DNA of 64,000 nucleotides from VMDJ01 sp038146785 (lineage in GTDB: Bacteria; Pseudomonadota; Gammaproteobacteria; Chromatiales; Chromatiaceae). The translations under genes and the position numbers were made by a program. The stretch is from contig JAYQSI010000016.1 of the NCBI GenBank assembly GCA_038146785.1, positions 434,001 through 498,000 on the forward strand, written 5' to 3'. A model generated the notes under the pieces. The model was given only the letters and a program-made list of their open reading frames with translations. It was not told the DNA's origin and made no database searches. Numbering within the stretch: the first letter of the stretch is position 1; each line of letters starts with the position of its first letter. Shown one piece after another: positions 25,433 through 33,638 of this stretch.

Positions 25433-25970
25433 TGCAGTCGAGCTCTTCAATTACAAGGTTGTGGTTGGTAAAGACGCAGATGTCTGCCGCAATGTGCAGA
25501 CCTTTCTCCACGATCTCGCGCGCAGATAACTCGGTGTTATCTAGCAACGCACGGGCCGCTGATTGTGCATAGCTGCCGCCCGAACCGATGGCCATCAAGC
25601 TATCTTCTGGCTCAACCACATCGCCGTTACCGGTAAGGATTAACGAGGCTTCTTTATCAGCCACGAGCAATAAGGCTTCGAGGCGACGCAGCATACGATC
25701 GGTACGCCAATCTTTGGCTAGCTCAACCGCGGCACGGGTAAGGTGACCTGAGTGCTTTTCGAGTTTGGCTTCAAAGCGCTCAAACAAGGTGAAAGCATCC
25801 GAGGTGGAGCCAGCAAAGCCAGCCAGTACCTGACCTTTATATAGGCGGCGCACTTTTCGCGCGTTGCCTTTCATCACGGTGTTACCGAGAGATACCTGAC
25901 CGTCGCCACCAATGACTACCTTGCCATTGCGGCGAACCGACAAAATCGTTGTTGCATGCATTTCTTGCAT
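25425..25970 (-). CDS. hslV: ATP-dependent protease peptidase subunit HslV
   Basis: Threonine peptidase of the HslUV two-ring protease. The sequence begins MQEMHATTILSVRR, so the catalytic threonine is not directly after the first methionine but follows a short HA-ending propeptide that must be removed. This form occurs in several gammaproteobacteria, while E. coli starts MTTI. The body (GDGQVSLGNTVMKGNARKVRRL, LAGFAGSTSDAF) is fully conserved. An alternative ATG at 25961 would shorten the propeptide to three residues. It is the first gene of hslVU. Confidence 0.96.
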   Translation of the reverse strand: MQEMHATTILSVRRNGKVVIGGDGQVSLGNTVMKGNARKVRRLYKGQVLAGFAGSTSDAFTLFERFEAKLEKHSGHLTRAAVELAKDWRTDRMLRRLEALLLVADKEASLILTGNGDVVEPEDSLMAIGSGGSYAQSAARALLDNTELSAREIVEKGLHIAADICVFTNHNLVIEELDCNG

Positions 25971-26037
25971 GAGAAGCCCTGCTCTTTAAATTGGGGGACG
26001 AGATAGTAGCGCATCACCCGATTGGGTGCCCGTGCGC

Positions 26038-26943
26038 TTAATCAGGCTTTTTGCGGGCGCGGGGGTGGGCTTTGTCGTAAACCTGGGCGAGGTGCTGATA
26101 ATCCAGATGGGTGTAAATCTGGGTGGTGCTGATATCGGCGTGACCTAATAGCTCCTGCACAGCACGCAGGTCTGAGGAGGATTCGAGCATATGACTGGCA
26201 AACGAGTGGCGCAGCATATGCGGGTGCACGTGACGGGGCATGCCTTGCTGAATGGCGCGAACGCGTAACCGATCTTCAATCGTCCGCACGCTCAAGCGTG
26301 TGCCGCGCTGACTGACGAATAAGGCTGTTTCACCGGCTTTGGCGATTTGACCTCGGACACCGAGCCACGCATCGAGCGCCTCGCGGGCTAAGCGGCCAAT
26401 CGGTACCCGGCGAGACTTCTGACCTTTACCCACGATATCGAGCATGCCATCGCTGCTTTGTAAGCTGACAACATTTAAAGCAGCAAGCTCACTCAATCGA
26501 AGACCCGAGGAATAAAACAATTCCAAGATGGCTTTATCGCGATAGTCGATTGGCTCCTTGCAAGGAATCGCCATTAGCTGTCCGACCTGATCAACATCGA
26601 GCGTGACAGGTAGTTTACGTTCGACCTTCGGCGCGCGAACCCCTTCCGCGGGATTCACTTTGCACAAGCCTTCTCGTAATCGGTAATTAAACAAACCGCG
26701 AAGAGACGATAAACGACGCTGCAAACTTTTAGCGCTGATGCCGCTGCGATGCGCATGTGCCATGTACTGACGGACTTGCGCTTGTGGGACTTTTTCCCAG
26801 GGATCCGTTTTGTGTTGTGTGCACCAGTTCAGGTAATCCTTCAGATCACGCTGATAGCTTTCGCAGGTGCGAGGAGAGAGACGACGTTCGTAACGCAAAT
26901 AATCCAAATAGGGCGTTATCGCATTGTCGTCAGAGTCGCTCAT
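26038..26943 (-). CDS. xerC: Tyrosine recombinase XerC
   Basis: Site-specific recombinase that with XerD resolves chromosome dimers at dif. An N-terminal SAM-like domain (residues 5-95) precedes the catalytic domain. The catalytic residues sit in LYSSGLRLSEL (Arg), HPHMLRHSFASHML (His, Arg), LLGHADISTTQIYTHL (His) with the tyrosine in IYTHLD. Length 301 matches XerC (298). The position in dapF-DUF484-xerC distinguishes it from XerD. It overlaps the DUF484 gene by 4 bases. Confidence 0.95.
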   Translation of the reverse strand: MSDSDDNAITPYLDYLRYERRLSPRTCESYQRDLKDYLNWCTQHKTDPWEKVPQAQVRQYMAHAHRSGISAKSLQRRLSSLRGLFNYRLREGLCKVNPAEGVRAPKVERKLPVTLDVDQVGQLMAIPCKEPIDYRDKAILELFYSSGLRLSELAALNVVSLQSSDGMLDIVGKGQKSRRVPIGRLAREALDAWLGVRGQIAKAGETALFVSQRGTRLSVRTIEDRLRVRAIQQGMPRHVHPHMLRHSFASHMLESSSDLRAVQELLGHADISTTQIYTHLDYQHLAQVYDKAHPRARKKPD

Positions 26944-27620
26944 GAACGTTTCGGTAAGCGCATCAAGGTCGCGCTGACCAAGTCTCCTAAGCGTTGTAAA
27001 AAGTCGATACCTTGGTGTTCGGTAAAGCGATCGGCATCATGGCTACCAATTGCGAGCACGCCAACCTCATCGTTACCGCGAATTGGAATCAACGCAGCTG
27101 AGCCTGCATGGTGTGCAACATCATCAAATAAAAAGTCGAGTTGTGCTTCGCTTAATGATGCGCAGCTGGGTTGCTGTAAGTTAATAAAGTCAGCGAATAA
27201 TTTAGCGCCGAGCTCATTGCTGTTTTCGAGTGCTTCTTCATCAAAGAGTTTGAGTTGAACAGCATCACAATGGAACAGGTTGCGTAGCTCATCTTGTAAG
27301 CCACTCACCATGTCATCAAAGTCGCTCGCATTAATCAGCGTTAGCGTTAACACATGCAGGCGTTTATTCAGATCATCATTCTCGCGTGCAACCAGAATCA
27401 GGTTTTCTAATTGCTGACGGTATTGCGCCACTTGTTCGCGCAAGCTTTGTACCTGGCGTTCGACTAAGGAAACTGCGCTACCTGTTTCATGTGGAATGGT
27501 TAACGAGCCAATCACATCAGGGTGACGAAACAAAAAGTCAGGGTTTGCAATTAAGTAATCAACGATCTCGCTTTCAGACATCGACGATTGTTGCGCAAGG
27601 TTTTTATCAGCAGAACTCAT
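26940..27620 (-). CDS. DUF484 family protein with GAF-like fold
   Basis: Protein of 226 residues with a short helical N-terminus (SESEIVDYLIANPDFLFRHPDV) leading into a coiled coil and a GAF-like domain. The DYLxxNPDFFxxHPxLL pattern is the family hallmark. The role is unknown. It sits between dapF and xerC with 4-base overlaps on both sides, an arrangement kept across gammaproteobacteria, which suggests shared transcription rather than shared function. Confidence 0.92.
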   Translation of the reverse strand: MSSADKNLAQQSSMSESEIVDYLIANPDFLFRHPDVIGSLTIPHETGSAVSLVERQVQSLREQVAQYRQQLENLILVARENDDLNKRLHVLTLTLINASDFDDMVSGLQDELRNLFHCDAVQLKLFDEEALENSNELGAKLFADFINLQQPSCASLSEAQLDFLFDDVAHHAGSAALIPIRGNDEVGVLAIGSHDADRFTEHQGIDFLQRLGDLVSATLMRLPKRS

Positions 27621-28447
27621 AACGACAAGGTTCCATCAAAGACATGAGTAGCAGGGCCGGTCATCCACACAGGTTCACCATCGCCTTGCCAACGAATAGA
27701 AAGATCACCACCGGGCAAATGCACAGTGACAGATTCATCAAGTAAGCCGCGAAGTCGACCACCGACAACCGCAGCACACGCGCCAGTGCCACATGCCAGT
27801 GTTTCACCACTGCCACGCTCATACACGCGCAAATTAATTTCGCTTGATGATTGAATTGCCATAAAGCCAACATTCACACGTCGCGGAAACGCTGCATGTG
27901 ATTCGAGTGCTGGACCTAAGGTCTCGACCTCAGCGGTAGTCACATCATCAACCACAAGCACCGCATGCGGATTGCCCATCGATACCGCATTGATCTCAAC
28001 GCTTTGATCATTCACATCCAGTGAATAGGTGATGGCTTGTGCGTCAGCATTAAAGGGTAGTTCGCTTGGCGCTAAGCGTGGCGCGCCCATATTCACTTCA
28101 ACCTGCTCATCATCACGAATGGTGAGTTGAATCGGGCCTTTTGCCGTACCGACATCAATCACTGTTTTATCGGTCAGTCCTTTCAGACGAACAAAGCGCG
28201 CAAAGCAGCGCGCACCGTTGCCACATTGCTCAACCTCTGAGCCGTCGGCATTAAAGATGCGGTAGTAGAAGTCGGTGTGTGCGTCACGCGCAGGCTCAAC
28301 CAATAAAATTTGATCGCAGCCAACACCAAAGCGACGATCTGCAATCGCACGGCTTTGCTCCGCGCTAAGCTCAAGCGGCTCGCGCGTGCAATCAAACACG
28401 ACAAAGTCGTTACCTAAGCCATGCATTTTTGAGAAAGACCGTTGCAT
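27617..28447 (-). CDS. dapF: Diaminopimelate epimerase
   Basis: Converts LL- to meso-diaminopimelate for lysine and peptidoglycan. The two catalytic cysteines are in EQCGNGARCFARF and in ACGTGACAAV. The N-terminus SFSKMHGLGNDFVVFD is characteristic. Length 276 (E. coli 274). The next gene upstream in the same direction is lysA, 27 bases away, so meso-DAP production and its decarboxylation are encoded together. Confidence 0.97.
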   Translation of the reverse strand: MQRSFSKMHGLGNDFVVFDCTREPLELSAEQSRAIADRRFGVGCDQILLVEPARDAHTDFYYRIFNADGSEVEQCGNGARCFARFVRLKGLTDKTVIDVGTAKGPIQLTIRDDEQVEVNMGAPRLAPSELPFNADAQAITYSLDVNDQSVEINAVSMGNPHAVLVVDDVTTAEVETLGPALESHAAFPRRVNVGFMAIQSSSEINLRVYERGSGETLACGTGACAAVVGGRLRGLLDESVTVHLPGGDLSIRWQGDGEPVWMTGPATHVFDGTLSL

Positions 28448-28474
28448 GTGATCAGTCTGCCATAGAACGTCGAT

Positions 28475-29725
28475 TTATGCGGGCAGAATGCTTTCGTGTG
28501 CAAAGAGCTCAGCGATGGTTTCGCGCTGACGCACCACATGCACATCGGCACCATCTACCATCACCTCTGCCACACGGGGGCGGGTGTTGTAGTTTGACGC
28601 CATCGTAAAACCATAAGCACCGGATGAACGAACGGCTAGCAGCGCGCCTTCTTGCAAGGTCAGCTGACGATCCTTACCGAGGAAGTCGCCGGTTTCACAA
28701 ATCGGCCCGACCAAATCATAAAGGCCAGCATCGCCTGTTTGGTTTTCATCAACCGGGATGATCTTTTGCCATGCTTGATAAAGCGACGGACGAATCAGGT
28801 CATTCATTGCGGCATCAATCACCGCAAAGTTTTTCGCTTCACCCGGCTTTAAGAACTCAACGGTTGTGAGTAACACGCCAGCATTGGCTGCAATAGCGCG
28901 ACCAGGCTCGAGAATGATCTCGTAAGGCTTATCTTTGAGCTTTTCTACCAGTGCGGTGACATAAGCCGAAGGTTCGGGTGGTGTTTCTTCGTTGTAGCGC
29001 ACACCTAAGCCACCGCCTAAATCGAGGTGCTTCAGTTGAATGCCTTGTTCAGCGAGCTTGTCGACCAACGCCAGCACGCGATCAAGCGCATCTAAGAAAG
29101 GTGATAGCTCAGTCAGCTGAGAGCCGATGTGACAATCCACGCCAACAATCTCGAGGTTAGGTAATGCCGCAGCCTTTTGATAAATCGAAAGTGCTTCGCT
29201 GATTTCGATACCAAACTTGTTTTGCTTTAAGCCGGTCGAAATATACGGATGTGTTTTGGCATCGACATCGGGATTAACGCGCAGAGAAATGCGCGCTGTC
29301 TTGCCCATCTCGCCAGCAACCGCGTTTAAGCGATCAAGCTCAGGGATGCTCTCAACGTTAAAACAGTGAATATCCACTTCAAGCGCGCGGCGCATCTCGT
29401 GTGCTTGCTTGCCGACACCTGAGAACACCACTTTTTTCGGATCGCCGCCAGCAGCAATCACGCGCTCAAGTTCACCCACCGACACGATGTCGAAACCTGA
29501 ACCAAGACGTGCGAGTACATTCAGCACACCCAAGTTGGAGTTGGCTTTAACCGCAAAGCACACCAAGTGCGGCAGACCACTGAGCGCATCATCAAAGGCG
29601 CGCCAATGTCTTTCTAAGGTGGCACGTGAATACACATAGCAAGGTGAGCCATGTGTTTTAGCAATATCGGCTAACGCAACGTCTTCAGCGAACAGCTGAC
29701 CGTCACGGTAATTGAAGTAGTCCAT
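28475..29725 (-). CDS. lysA: Diaminopimelate decarboxylase
   Basis: PLP enzyme making lysine from meso-diaminopimelate. The PLP lysine is in VCFAVKANSN. Phosphate-binding and subunit motifs include LDLGGGLGVRY, ILEPGRAI and CETGDFLGKDR. Residues 1-40 cover the usual N-terminus and the length (416) fits the family. The lptM lipoprotein gene ends 3 bases before its start, so lptM-lysA-dapF-DUF484-xerC is probably one operon. Confidence 0.97.
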   Translation of the reverse strand: MDYFNYRDGQLFAEDVALADIAKTHGSPCYVYSRATLERHWRAFDDALSGLPHLVCFAVKANSNLGVLNVLARLGSGFDIVSVGELERVIAAGGDPKKVVFSGVGKQAHEMRRALEVDIHCFNVESIPELDRLNAVAGEMGKTARISLRVNPDVDAKTHPYISTGLKQNKFGIEISEALSIYQKAAALPNLEIVGVDCHIGSQLTELSPFLDALDRVLALVDKLAEQGIQLKHLDLGGGLGVRYNEETPPEPSAYVTALVEKLKDKPYEIILEPGRAIAANAGVLLTTVEFLKPGEAKNFAVIDAAMNDLIRPSLYQAWQKIIPVDENQTGDAGLYDLVGPICETGDFLGKDRQLTLQEGALLAVRSSGAYGFTMASNYNTRPRVAEVMVDGADVHVVRQRETIAELFAHESILPA

Positions 29726-29728
29726 GGA

Positions 29729-29842
29729 TTATTTTTGCTCGGCAGTTTGACCAGGCTCAGGGAGCGTCAACGGACCTTTTTGACCACAGGCACCCAAGGT
29801 CAGGGCAGAGACAATAATCAGTGTCAAAAAAAGCGGCTTCAT
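29729..29842 (-). CDS. lptM: LptM-like small lipoprotein
   Basis: A 37-residue lipoprotein precursor, MKPLFLTLIIVSALTLGAC, with the lipobox LGAC and C19 as the lipidated residue. The mature start CGQKGPL is the family hallmark (LptM, formerly YifL). In E. coli LptM helps the LptDE lipopolysaccharide translocon mature. The place immediately upstream of lysA-dapF is conserved in gammaproteobacteria. The mature chain is only 19 residues, shorter than in E. coli. Confidence 0.88.
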   Translation of the reverse strand: MKPLFLTLIIVSALTLGACGQKGPLTLPEPGQTAEQK

Positions 29843-29946
29843 GGCATCACTCAAATTCATTAGATACACCACAGTATAAAGGACGCAGTCGCGAAAGGTC
29901 AGTCATTGATCGCTACAATGCGCCTAAATCTTAACGAGACAACACC

Positions 29947-30597
29947 ATGAGCCTGCACTACGACGCCCCCATCGTTATCGAACCACCTCAAGCAGCACGC
30001 CAGTGCGTGATCTGGATGCATGGACTGGGCGCGGATGGCTCGGACTTTGTGCCAATCGTGCCAGAGCTCGGATTACCTGCTGAGCATGCGATACGTTTTA
30101 TCTTCCCGCATGCCGCGGTGATGCCTGTGACGATCAACAATGGGTATCAAATGCGCGCTTGGTACGACATTCTTGAGATGAACCTTGGGCGCAAGGTTGA
30201 TGAGGCGGGTGTCGCAGAATCCTCGAAATATATTTTGCGTTTGATTGACGAGCAAAAGGCGCAAGGTATTAGTGAGGAGAACATTGTGCTCGCCGGCTTC
30301 TCGCAGGGTGGAGTGATTGCGTTTGATGTGGCGCTGCAGATGCAAACCAAACCCGCGGGCGTTTTAGCCTTATCGACCTATTTGATTTCAGCGCATCAAA
30401 ACGGACAAGGACTCAAGGTGCTGCAATGCCATGGCACACAAGACACCGTGGTGCCATTGAGTTTGGGCGAAGCGGCGCGTGATGAAGTGATCAATCGAGG
30501 CGCGGAGGTCACCTGGCGTACCTACCCGATGGAGCATAGTGTGCATCCGGCAGAGATCAGCGATATCGGTGCTTGGTTGGCAGAACGACTGAGCTAG
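29947..30597 (+). CDS. Alpha/beta hydrolase, carboxylesterase/phospholipase family
   Basis: Cytoplasmic serine hydrolase of the carboxylesterase (YpfH/EstB, acyl-protein thioesterase-like) family. The nucleophile is S119 in LAGFSQGG. The oxyanion region is WMHGLGADGSDF, the acid is in GTQDTVVP and the histidine in MEHSVHP. Length 216 is typical. Natural substrates are unknown. The gene overlaps the stop of the small cysteine-rich gene on the other strand through a shared CTAG. Confidence 0.93.
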   Translation: MSLHYDAPIVIEPPQAARQCVIWMHGLGADGSDFVPIVPELGLPAEHAIRFIFPHAAVMPVTINNGYQMRAWYDILEMNLGRKVDEAGVAESSKYILRLIDEQKAQGISEENIVLAGFSQGGVIAFDVALQMQTKPAGVLALSTYLISAHQNGQGLKVLQCHGTQDTVVPLSLGEAARDEVINRGAEVTWRTYPMEHSVHPAEISDIGAWLAERLS

Positions 30598-30737
30598 TTT
30601 TTCTCAGCGGCTTGTTTTTGTTGCGCTTGCCAAAGCGCTAGCTGCTCACGGTAGACATCCCACACGCACGGTTCACAACCGCTTTCACAACATTCGTTGT
30701 CAGCAGGTGGCTCGGGCTTTTCGAGAGGTGGTTCCAT
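30594..30737 (-). CDS. Oxidoreductase-like domain protein, 47 residues
   Basis: Small protein with the pattern CCESGCEPCVWDVYREQL. It matches the Oxidoreductase-like N-terminal domain (CCxxGCxxCVWDxY) seen in bacteria and mitochondria. The four cysteines look like a metal or Fe-S site; function is unknown. I use the ATG at 30737 (MEPPLEKPEPP), since the frame upstream of it reads into the lipoprotein gene with no homology. It ends in the CTAG shared with the esterase gene. Confidence 0.8.
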   Translation of the reverse strand: MEPPLEKPEPPADNECCESGCEPCVWDVYREQLALWQAQQKQAAEKN

Positions 30738-30760
30738 GAGCAGCGACTTTAGCGAGCAGC

Positions 30761-31249
30761 TTATTTCGTGCTGACAATCTTCCAAGAGCCGTCGTCTTGG
30801 CGACAGGCTGTGCCGTAGACCATCTCTTTCTGGCCGCCGATCCATGCTTCGGTGGTGTATTCACGGCAAGGCTGAATCTCTTGAGTTTCAGCTGATTTCT
30901 CAAAGAAGGTACGGGTTGGAGTCACCGCGTATTTGTTCCCCGAATCTGGGTTGGTCCAAGTCGATGTTTTATTCACTGGTTGAGATTCGAGCGCTTGGTT
31001 AGCCTTCATGCGATCAACCTCATCCATGGTGCGACCGACGCTTGAACCAAGATGATGACCAATGATGGTGCCCGCGATGATGGCGGCTTTTTGACCTTTG
31101 CCATCACCAACTTGGCTACCGAGAAGGCCGCCAGCGATAGCGCCAACAAGGCCTGCTTGTTCTTCTTTAGTGGGCTGGTTTTGACAGCCGGTGAGCACGA
31201 GAGCGCCAGAAATTAGGGCAGAAAGTGCAATTAAACGAGCTTTTTTCAT
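30761..31249 (-). CDS. Glycine-zipper lipoprotein (17 kDa surface antigen-like)
   Basis: Outer-membrane lipoprotein with a signal peptide ending in the lipobox LTGC (lipidated Cys about residue 22). A glycine-zipper 2TM region follows (GLVGAIAGGLLGSQVG to GHHLGSSVGRTMDEVDR). The C-terminal part has a conserved YTTEAWIGG and GTACRQDDGSWKI typical of the Rickettsia 17 kDa antigen family. Two cysteines in the C-terminal part (near residues 128 and 149) may form a disulfide. Exact role is unknown. The 239-base gap before it also holds the promoter of the divergent secreted protein. Confidence 0.9.
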   Translation of the reverse strand: MKKARLIALSALISGALVLTGCQNQPTKEEQAGLVGAIAGGLLGSQVGDGKGQKAAIIAGTIIGHHLGSSVGRTMDEVDRMKANQALESQPVNKTSTWTNPDSGNKYAVTPTRTFFEKSAETQEIQPCREYTTEAWIGGQKEMVYGTACRQDDGSWKIVSTK

Positions 31250-31396
31250 CGAAAATTCCTTAAAACGTCGTTAAAACGAGATAAATAGACAATAGCGCAG
31301 TTGTATCGGCTGAGAACCCTTAGAGTCAACTTTCTGCTGAAAGTTTGTGGCAAATCAAATTACTAGACAAATCATCCGGGTTGATCTGCACCGAGC

Positions 31397-31425
31397 TTTA
31401 CAATATTAGCTAATTTTAATATATT
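31397..31425 (+). promoter_or_regulatory. Sigma-70 promoter of the sulfur-globule-like gene
   Basis: TTTACA (31397-31402) and TATATT (31420-31425) are separated by exactly 17 bases. The region is AT-rich. Predicted start near 31432, leaving a leader of about 69 bases. Confidence 0.72.
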
Positions 31426-31445
31426 AAGCCCACTTTATGGTGGAA

Positions 31446-31469
31446 GGCAAAGGCAACCCTGCCAGCGCC
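31446..31469 (+). promoter_or_regulatory. Leader hairpin before the sulfur-globule-like gene
   Basis: GGC-AAA-GGCA-ACCC-TGCC-AGC-GCC can fold as two short helices around a 3x3 internal loop. It is in the predicted 5' leader and ends 21 bases before the GGAG ribosome site at 31491-31494. It may stabilise the mRNA or regulate it; no known riboswitch is matched. Confidence 0.4.
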
Positions 31470-31500
31470 TAACTAGGTTTTCGAATTTTTGGAGAAAAGC

Positions 31501-31854
31501 ATGAAAAAGTTCGCAGCTTTGTCATTAGCCGCTTTGACTACTTTGTCTGTAACTAACGCATCAGCGTTCTGGAACAGCAACGACAAGTACAACGAGCCAG
31601 AGTGTTGGTACAACCCATACGACTGTAACCCTTACGAGCCGTTCGACCCACGTTTCTACTTCGAAGAAATGAAGAACATGTTCGACAACAACAACTACGG
31701 TGGTTACGGCTACCCATACGGTCAGATGCCATACGGCCAAATGCCTTACGGCGCTGCTCCACAGGGTCAGCCAGCAATGCCATACGCTCCACGTATGCCA
31801 ATGCCTTACTACCCACAGGCGCCTATGGCTCCTCAAGCTCCAGCTCAAAAGTAA
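31501..31854 (+). CDS. Small secreted Tyr/Pro/Met-rich protein resembling sulfur globule proteins
   Basis: Encodes 117 residues with a signal peptide MKKFAALSLAALTTLSVTNA ending ASA before FWNSND. The mature protein has two cysteines (ECWYNP, DCNPYE) and a low-complexity tail with YGQMP repeats and many Tyr, Pro and Met. An AFW mature start followed by Gly/Tyr-rich sequence resembles Allochromatium-type sulfur globule envelope proteins, but I cannot prove homology. Every Tyr codon is TAC and every Asn codon AAC, a mark of very high expression. The ATG at 31501 follows GGAG by six bases; a TTG 12 bases upstream is part of that site. Confidence 0.75.
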   Translation: MKKFAALSLAALTTLSVTNASAFWNSNDKYNEPECWYNPYDCNPYEPFDPRFYFEEMKNMFDNNNYGGYGYPYGQMPYGQMPYGAAPQGQPAMPYAPRMPMPYYPQAPMAPQAPAQK

Positions 31855-31873
31855 TTTTGCGCTAGATGCAAAA

Positions 31874-31898
31874 AGCCCGGCTACGGCCGGGCTTTTTT
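31874..31898. terminator. Bidirectional terminator
   Basis: Stem AGCCCGGC / GCCGGGCT with TACG loop, followed by six T on the plus strand and flanked by five A that serve the minus strand. It ends the secreted-protein gene and the tautomerase gene that faces it. Confidence 0.93.
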
Positions 31899-31905
31899 AT
31901 GCGCG

Positions 31906-32112
31906 TTAGTCTGCGTTCTTCCTTCGGTGAGTTATGGTTTCACCACCGACGCCCCAGTTATCTGTTGAATGTTCGTCAATGATGCACCAAGTCGCCGCTG
32001 GGTCTTTCCCAAGCGTGTCTGCAACCGCTTGAGTGACATTACGAATCAATTCAGCTTTCTTTTCTGTTGAGAGCTGATCCTCTTTGAGAACCTTGATGTT
32101 AACTAGCGGCAT
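31906..32112 (-). CDS. 4-oxalocrotonate tautomerase-family protein
   Basis: A 68-residue tautomerase with the catalytic proline directly after the initiator Met (MPLVNIKVL). The family pieces RNVTQAVADTLGKDP and TWCIIDE follow. Start at 32112 is set by that proline; the frame is open 29 codons further upstream, inside argH. It overlaps the argH end by 14 bases and probably shares its transcript. The substrate is unknown, since these enzymes act in many degradation pathways. Confidence 0.9.
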   Translation of the reverse strand: MPLVNIKVLKEDQLSTEKKAELIRNVTQAVADTLGKDPAATWCIIDEHSTDNWGVGGETITHRRKNAD

Positions 32113-33495
32113 GTTTTGCTTCCGCGCGTAGACGTGCCTGCTCAATCGCAAAGCGAACTTGATTCGGTGCGGTACCGCCAATGTGATCACGCGCGGCAAC
32201 AGAGCCTTCGAGTGTTAAGTAATCGAACACATCATCACCAATCGCATCACTGAATTGTTTCAACTCATCGAGTGATAGCTCAGCGAGATCGCAGCCTTTG
32301 TCTACACAGTAAGCGACAGACTTGCCCACCACTTCGTGTGCATCACGGAAAGGAATGCCTTTACGCACAAATAATCCGCAAGGTCAGTTGCCGTTGCGAA
32401 GCCTTGTAGTGCGGCAGCACGCATGCGCTCAGGGCGACAAGTGATCGCAGGGATCATGTCAGCGAATACTTTGAGTGAGCCTTTTACGTTATCAACTGCA
32501 TCAAACAATGGCTCTTTGTCTTCTTGGTTATCTTTGTTGTACGCCAAGGGCTGCGACTTCATTAAAGTCAGCAGTGCCATTAGGTGGCCAAAGATACGAC
32601 CACTCTTGCCACGAATCAGCTCCGGCACATCCGGATTCTTTTTCTGCGGCATGATCGATGAGCCCGTACAGAAGCTGTCTGACAAGGTAATGAAACCAAA
32701 TTGGGCTGATGACCAAATGATCAACTCTTCACTCATGCGCGATAGGTGCATCATCAAGATGCTCGCCGCTGCGGTGAACTCAATGGCGAAGTCACGATCT
32801 GACACGGCATCGAGTGAGTTGCGACATGGCTCGCTAAAGCCAAGCAGTTGTGCGGTGTGCTCACGATTGATCGGGAAAGTGGTTCCCGCCAAAGCGGCAG
32901 CACCGAGCGGCATCTGGTTAAGACGCTTCGCGCAGTCATCAAAACGTGAGATGTCACGCTCGAGCATTTCGTACCACGCCATCATGTGATGACCAAAGGT
33001 AATTGGCTGTGCTGTCTGCAAATGGGTAAAGCCAGGCAGGATGGTGTCTGCTTCACGCTCAGCAATATCCAACAAGCCGGCTAGCAAGCGATCGAGCTCA
33101 GCATCAATGAGGTTGAGTTCGTGGCGTAACCACAGACGCACATCGGTGGCGACTTGGTCGTTACGTGAGCGACCGGTATGCAGTTTTTTACCGGCATCAC
33201 CAATATCAGCGGTGAGCGCGGCCTCGATGTTCATATGCACATCTTCGAGTTGCACCGACCACTCAAACTCATCGTTCTCGACTTTTTGCAGGATGGCAGT
33301 CAGGCCAGTGATGATGGCGTTCTTCTCATCCTCGGTCAGTACACCTTGTGCTGCGAGCATCATGGCGTGAGCGATCGAGCCTTGAATATCGTAAGGCGCG
33401 AGGCGCTTATCGAACTCAACGGAGGCGGTGAAGGCTTCTACGAAGGCATCGGTAGGCTCAGAAAAACGTCCGGCCCAAAGCTTTTTGTCGCTCAT
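32099..33495 (-). pseudogene. argH: Argininosuccinate lyase, frameshifted as sequenced
   Basis: Last enzyme of arginine synthesis, splitting argininosuccinate to arginine and fumarate. From the start MSDKKLWAGRFSEPTDAF at 33495 the frame holds HTGRSRNDQVATD and the signature SSIMPQKKNPD. After DLADYL it shifts: the frame reads into nonsense, while RKGIPFRDAHEVVGK resumes one frame over and runs to the stop at 32099. One missing C (plus strand) next to 32368 explains it. Repaired, the protein has 465 residues (E. coli 457). An upstream ATG at 33735 is not homologous. Confidence 0.9.
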
Positions 33496-33638
33496 GCTAT
33501 GTCTCAAACGGGGTAAAACGACGCGATTATACAAGTGCTGGCGAGGCTTTGCTGCATTCAGCGCTGTGCGGAGCGGTGCAATAACCGATAAAATTCCGTC
33601 ATATAGCCTTAATGCCAGAAATGGCGACAGAGAAAACC

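Noticed and set aside
31436..31475. Possible c-di-GMP riboswitch before the secreted protein gene
   Set aside because: It shares short strings such as TATGG and CCTAA with GEMM RNAs, but the conserved core and helix order are absent.
31561..31848. Antisense open frames over the secreted protein gene
   Set aside because: They are by-products of the repeated C-ending codons and low-complexity tail.
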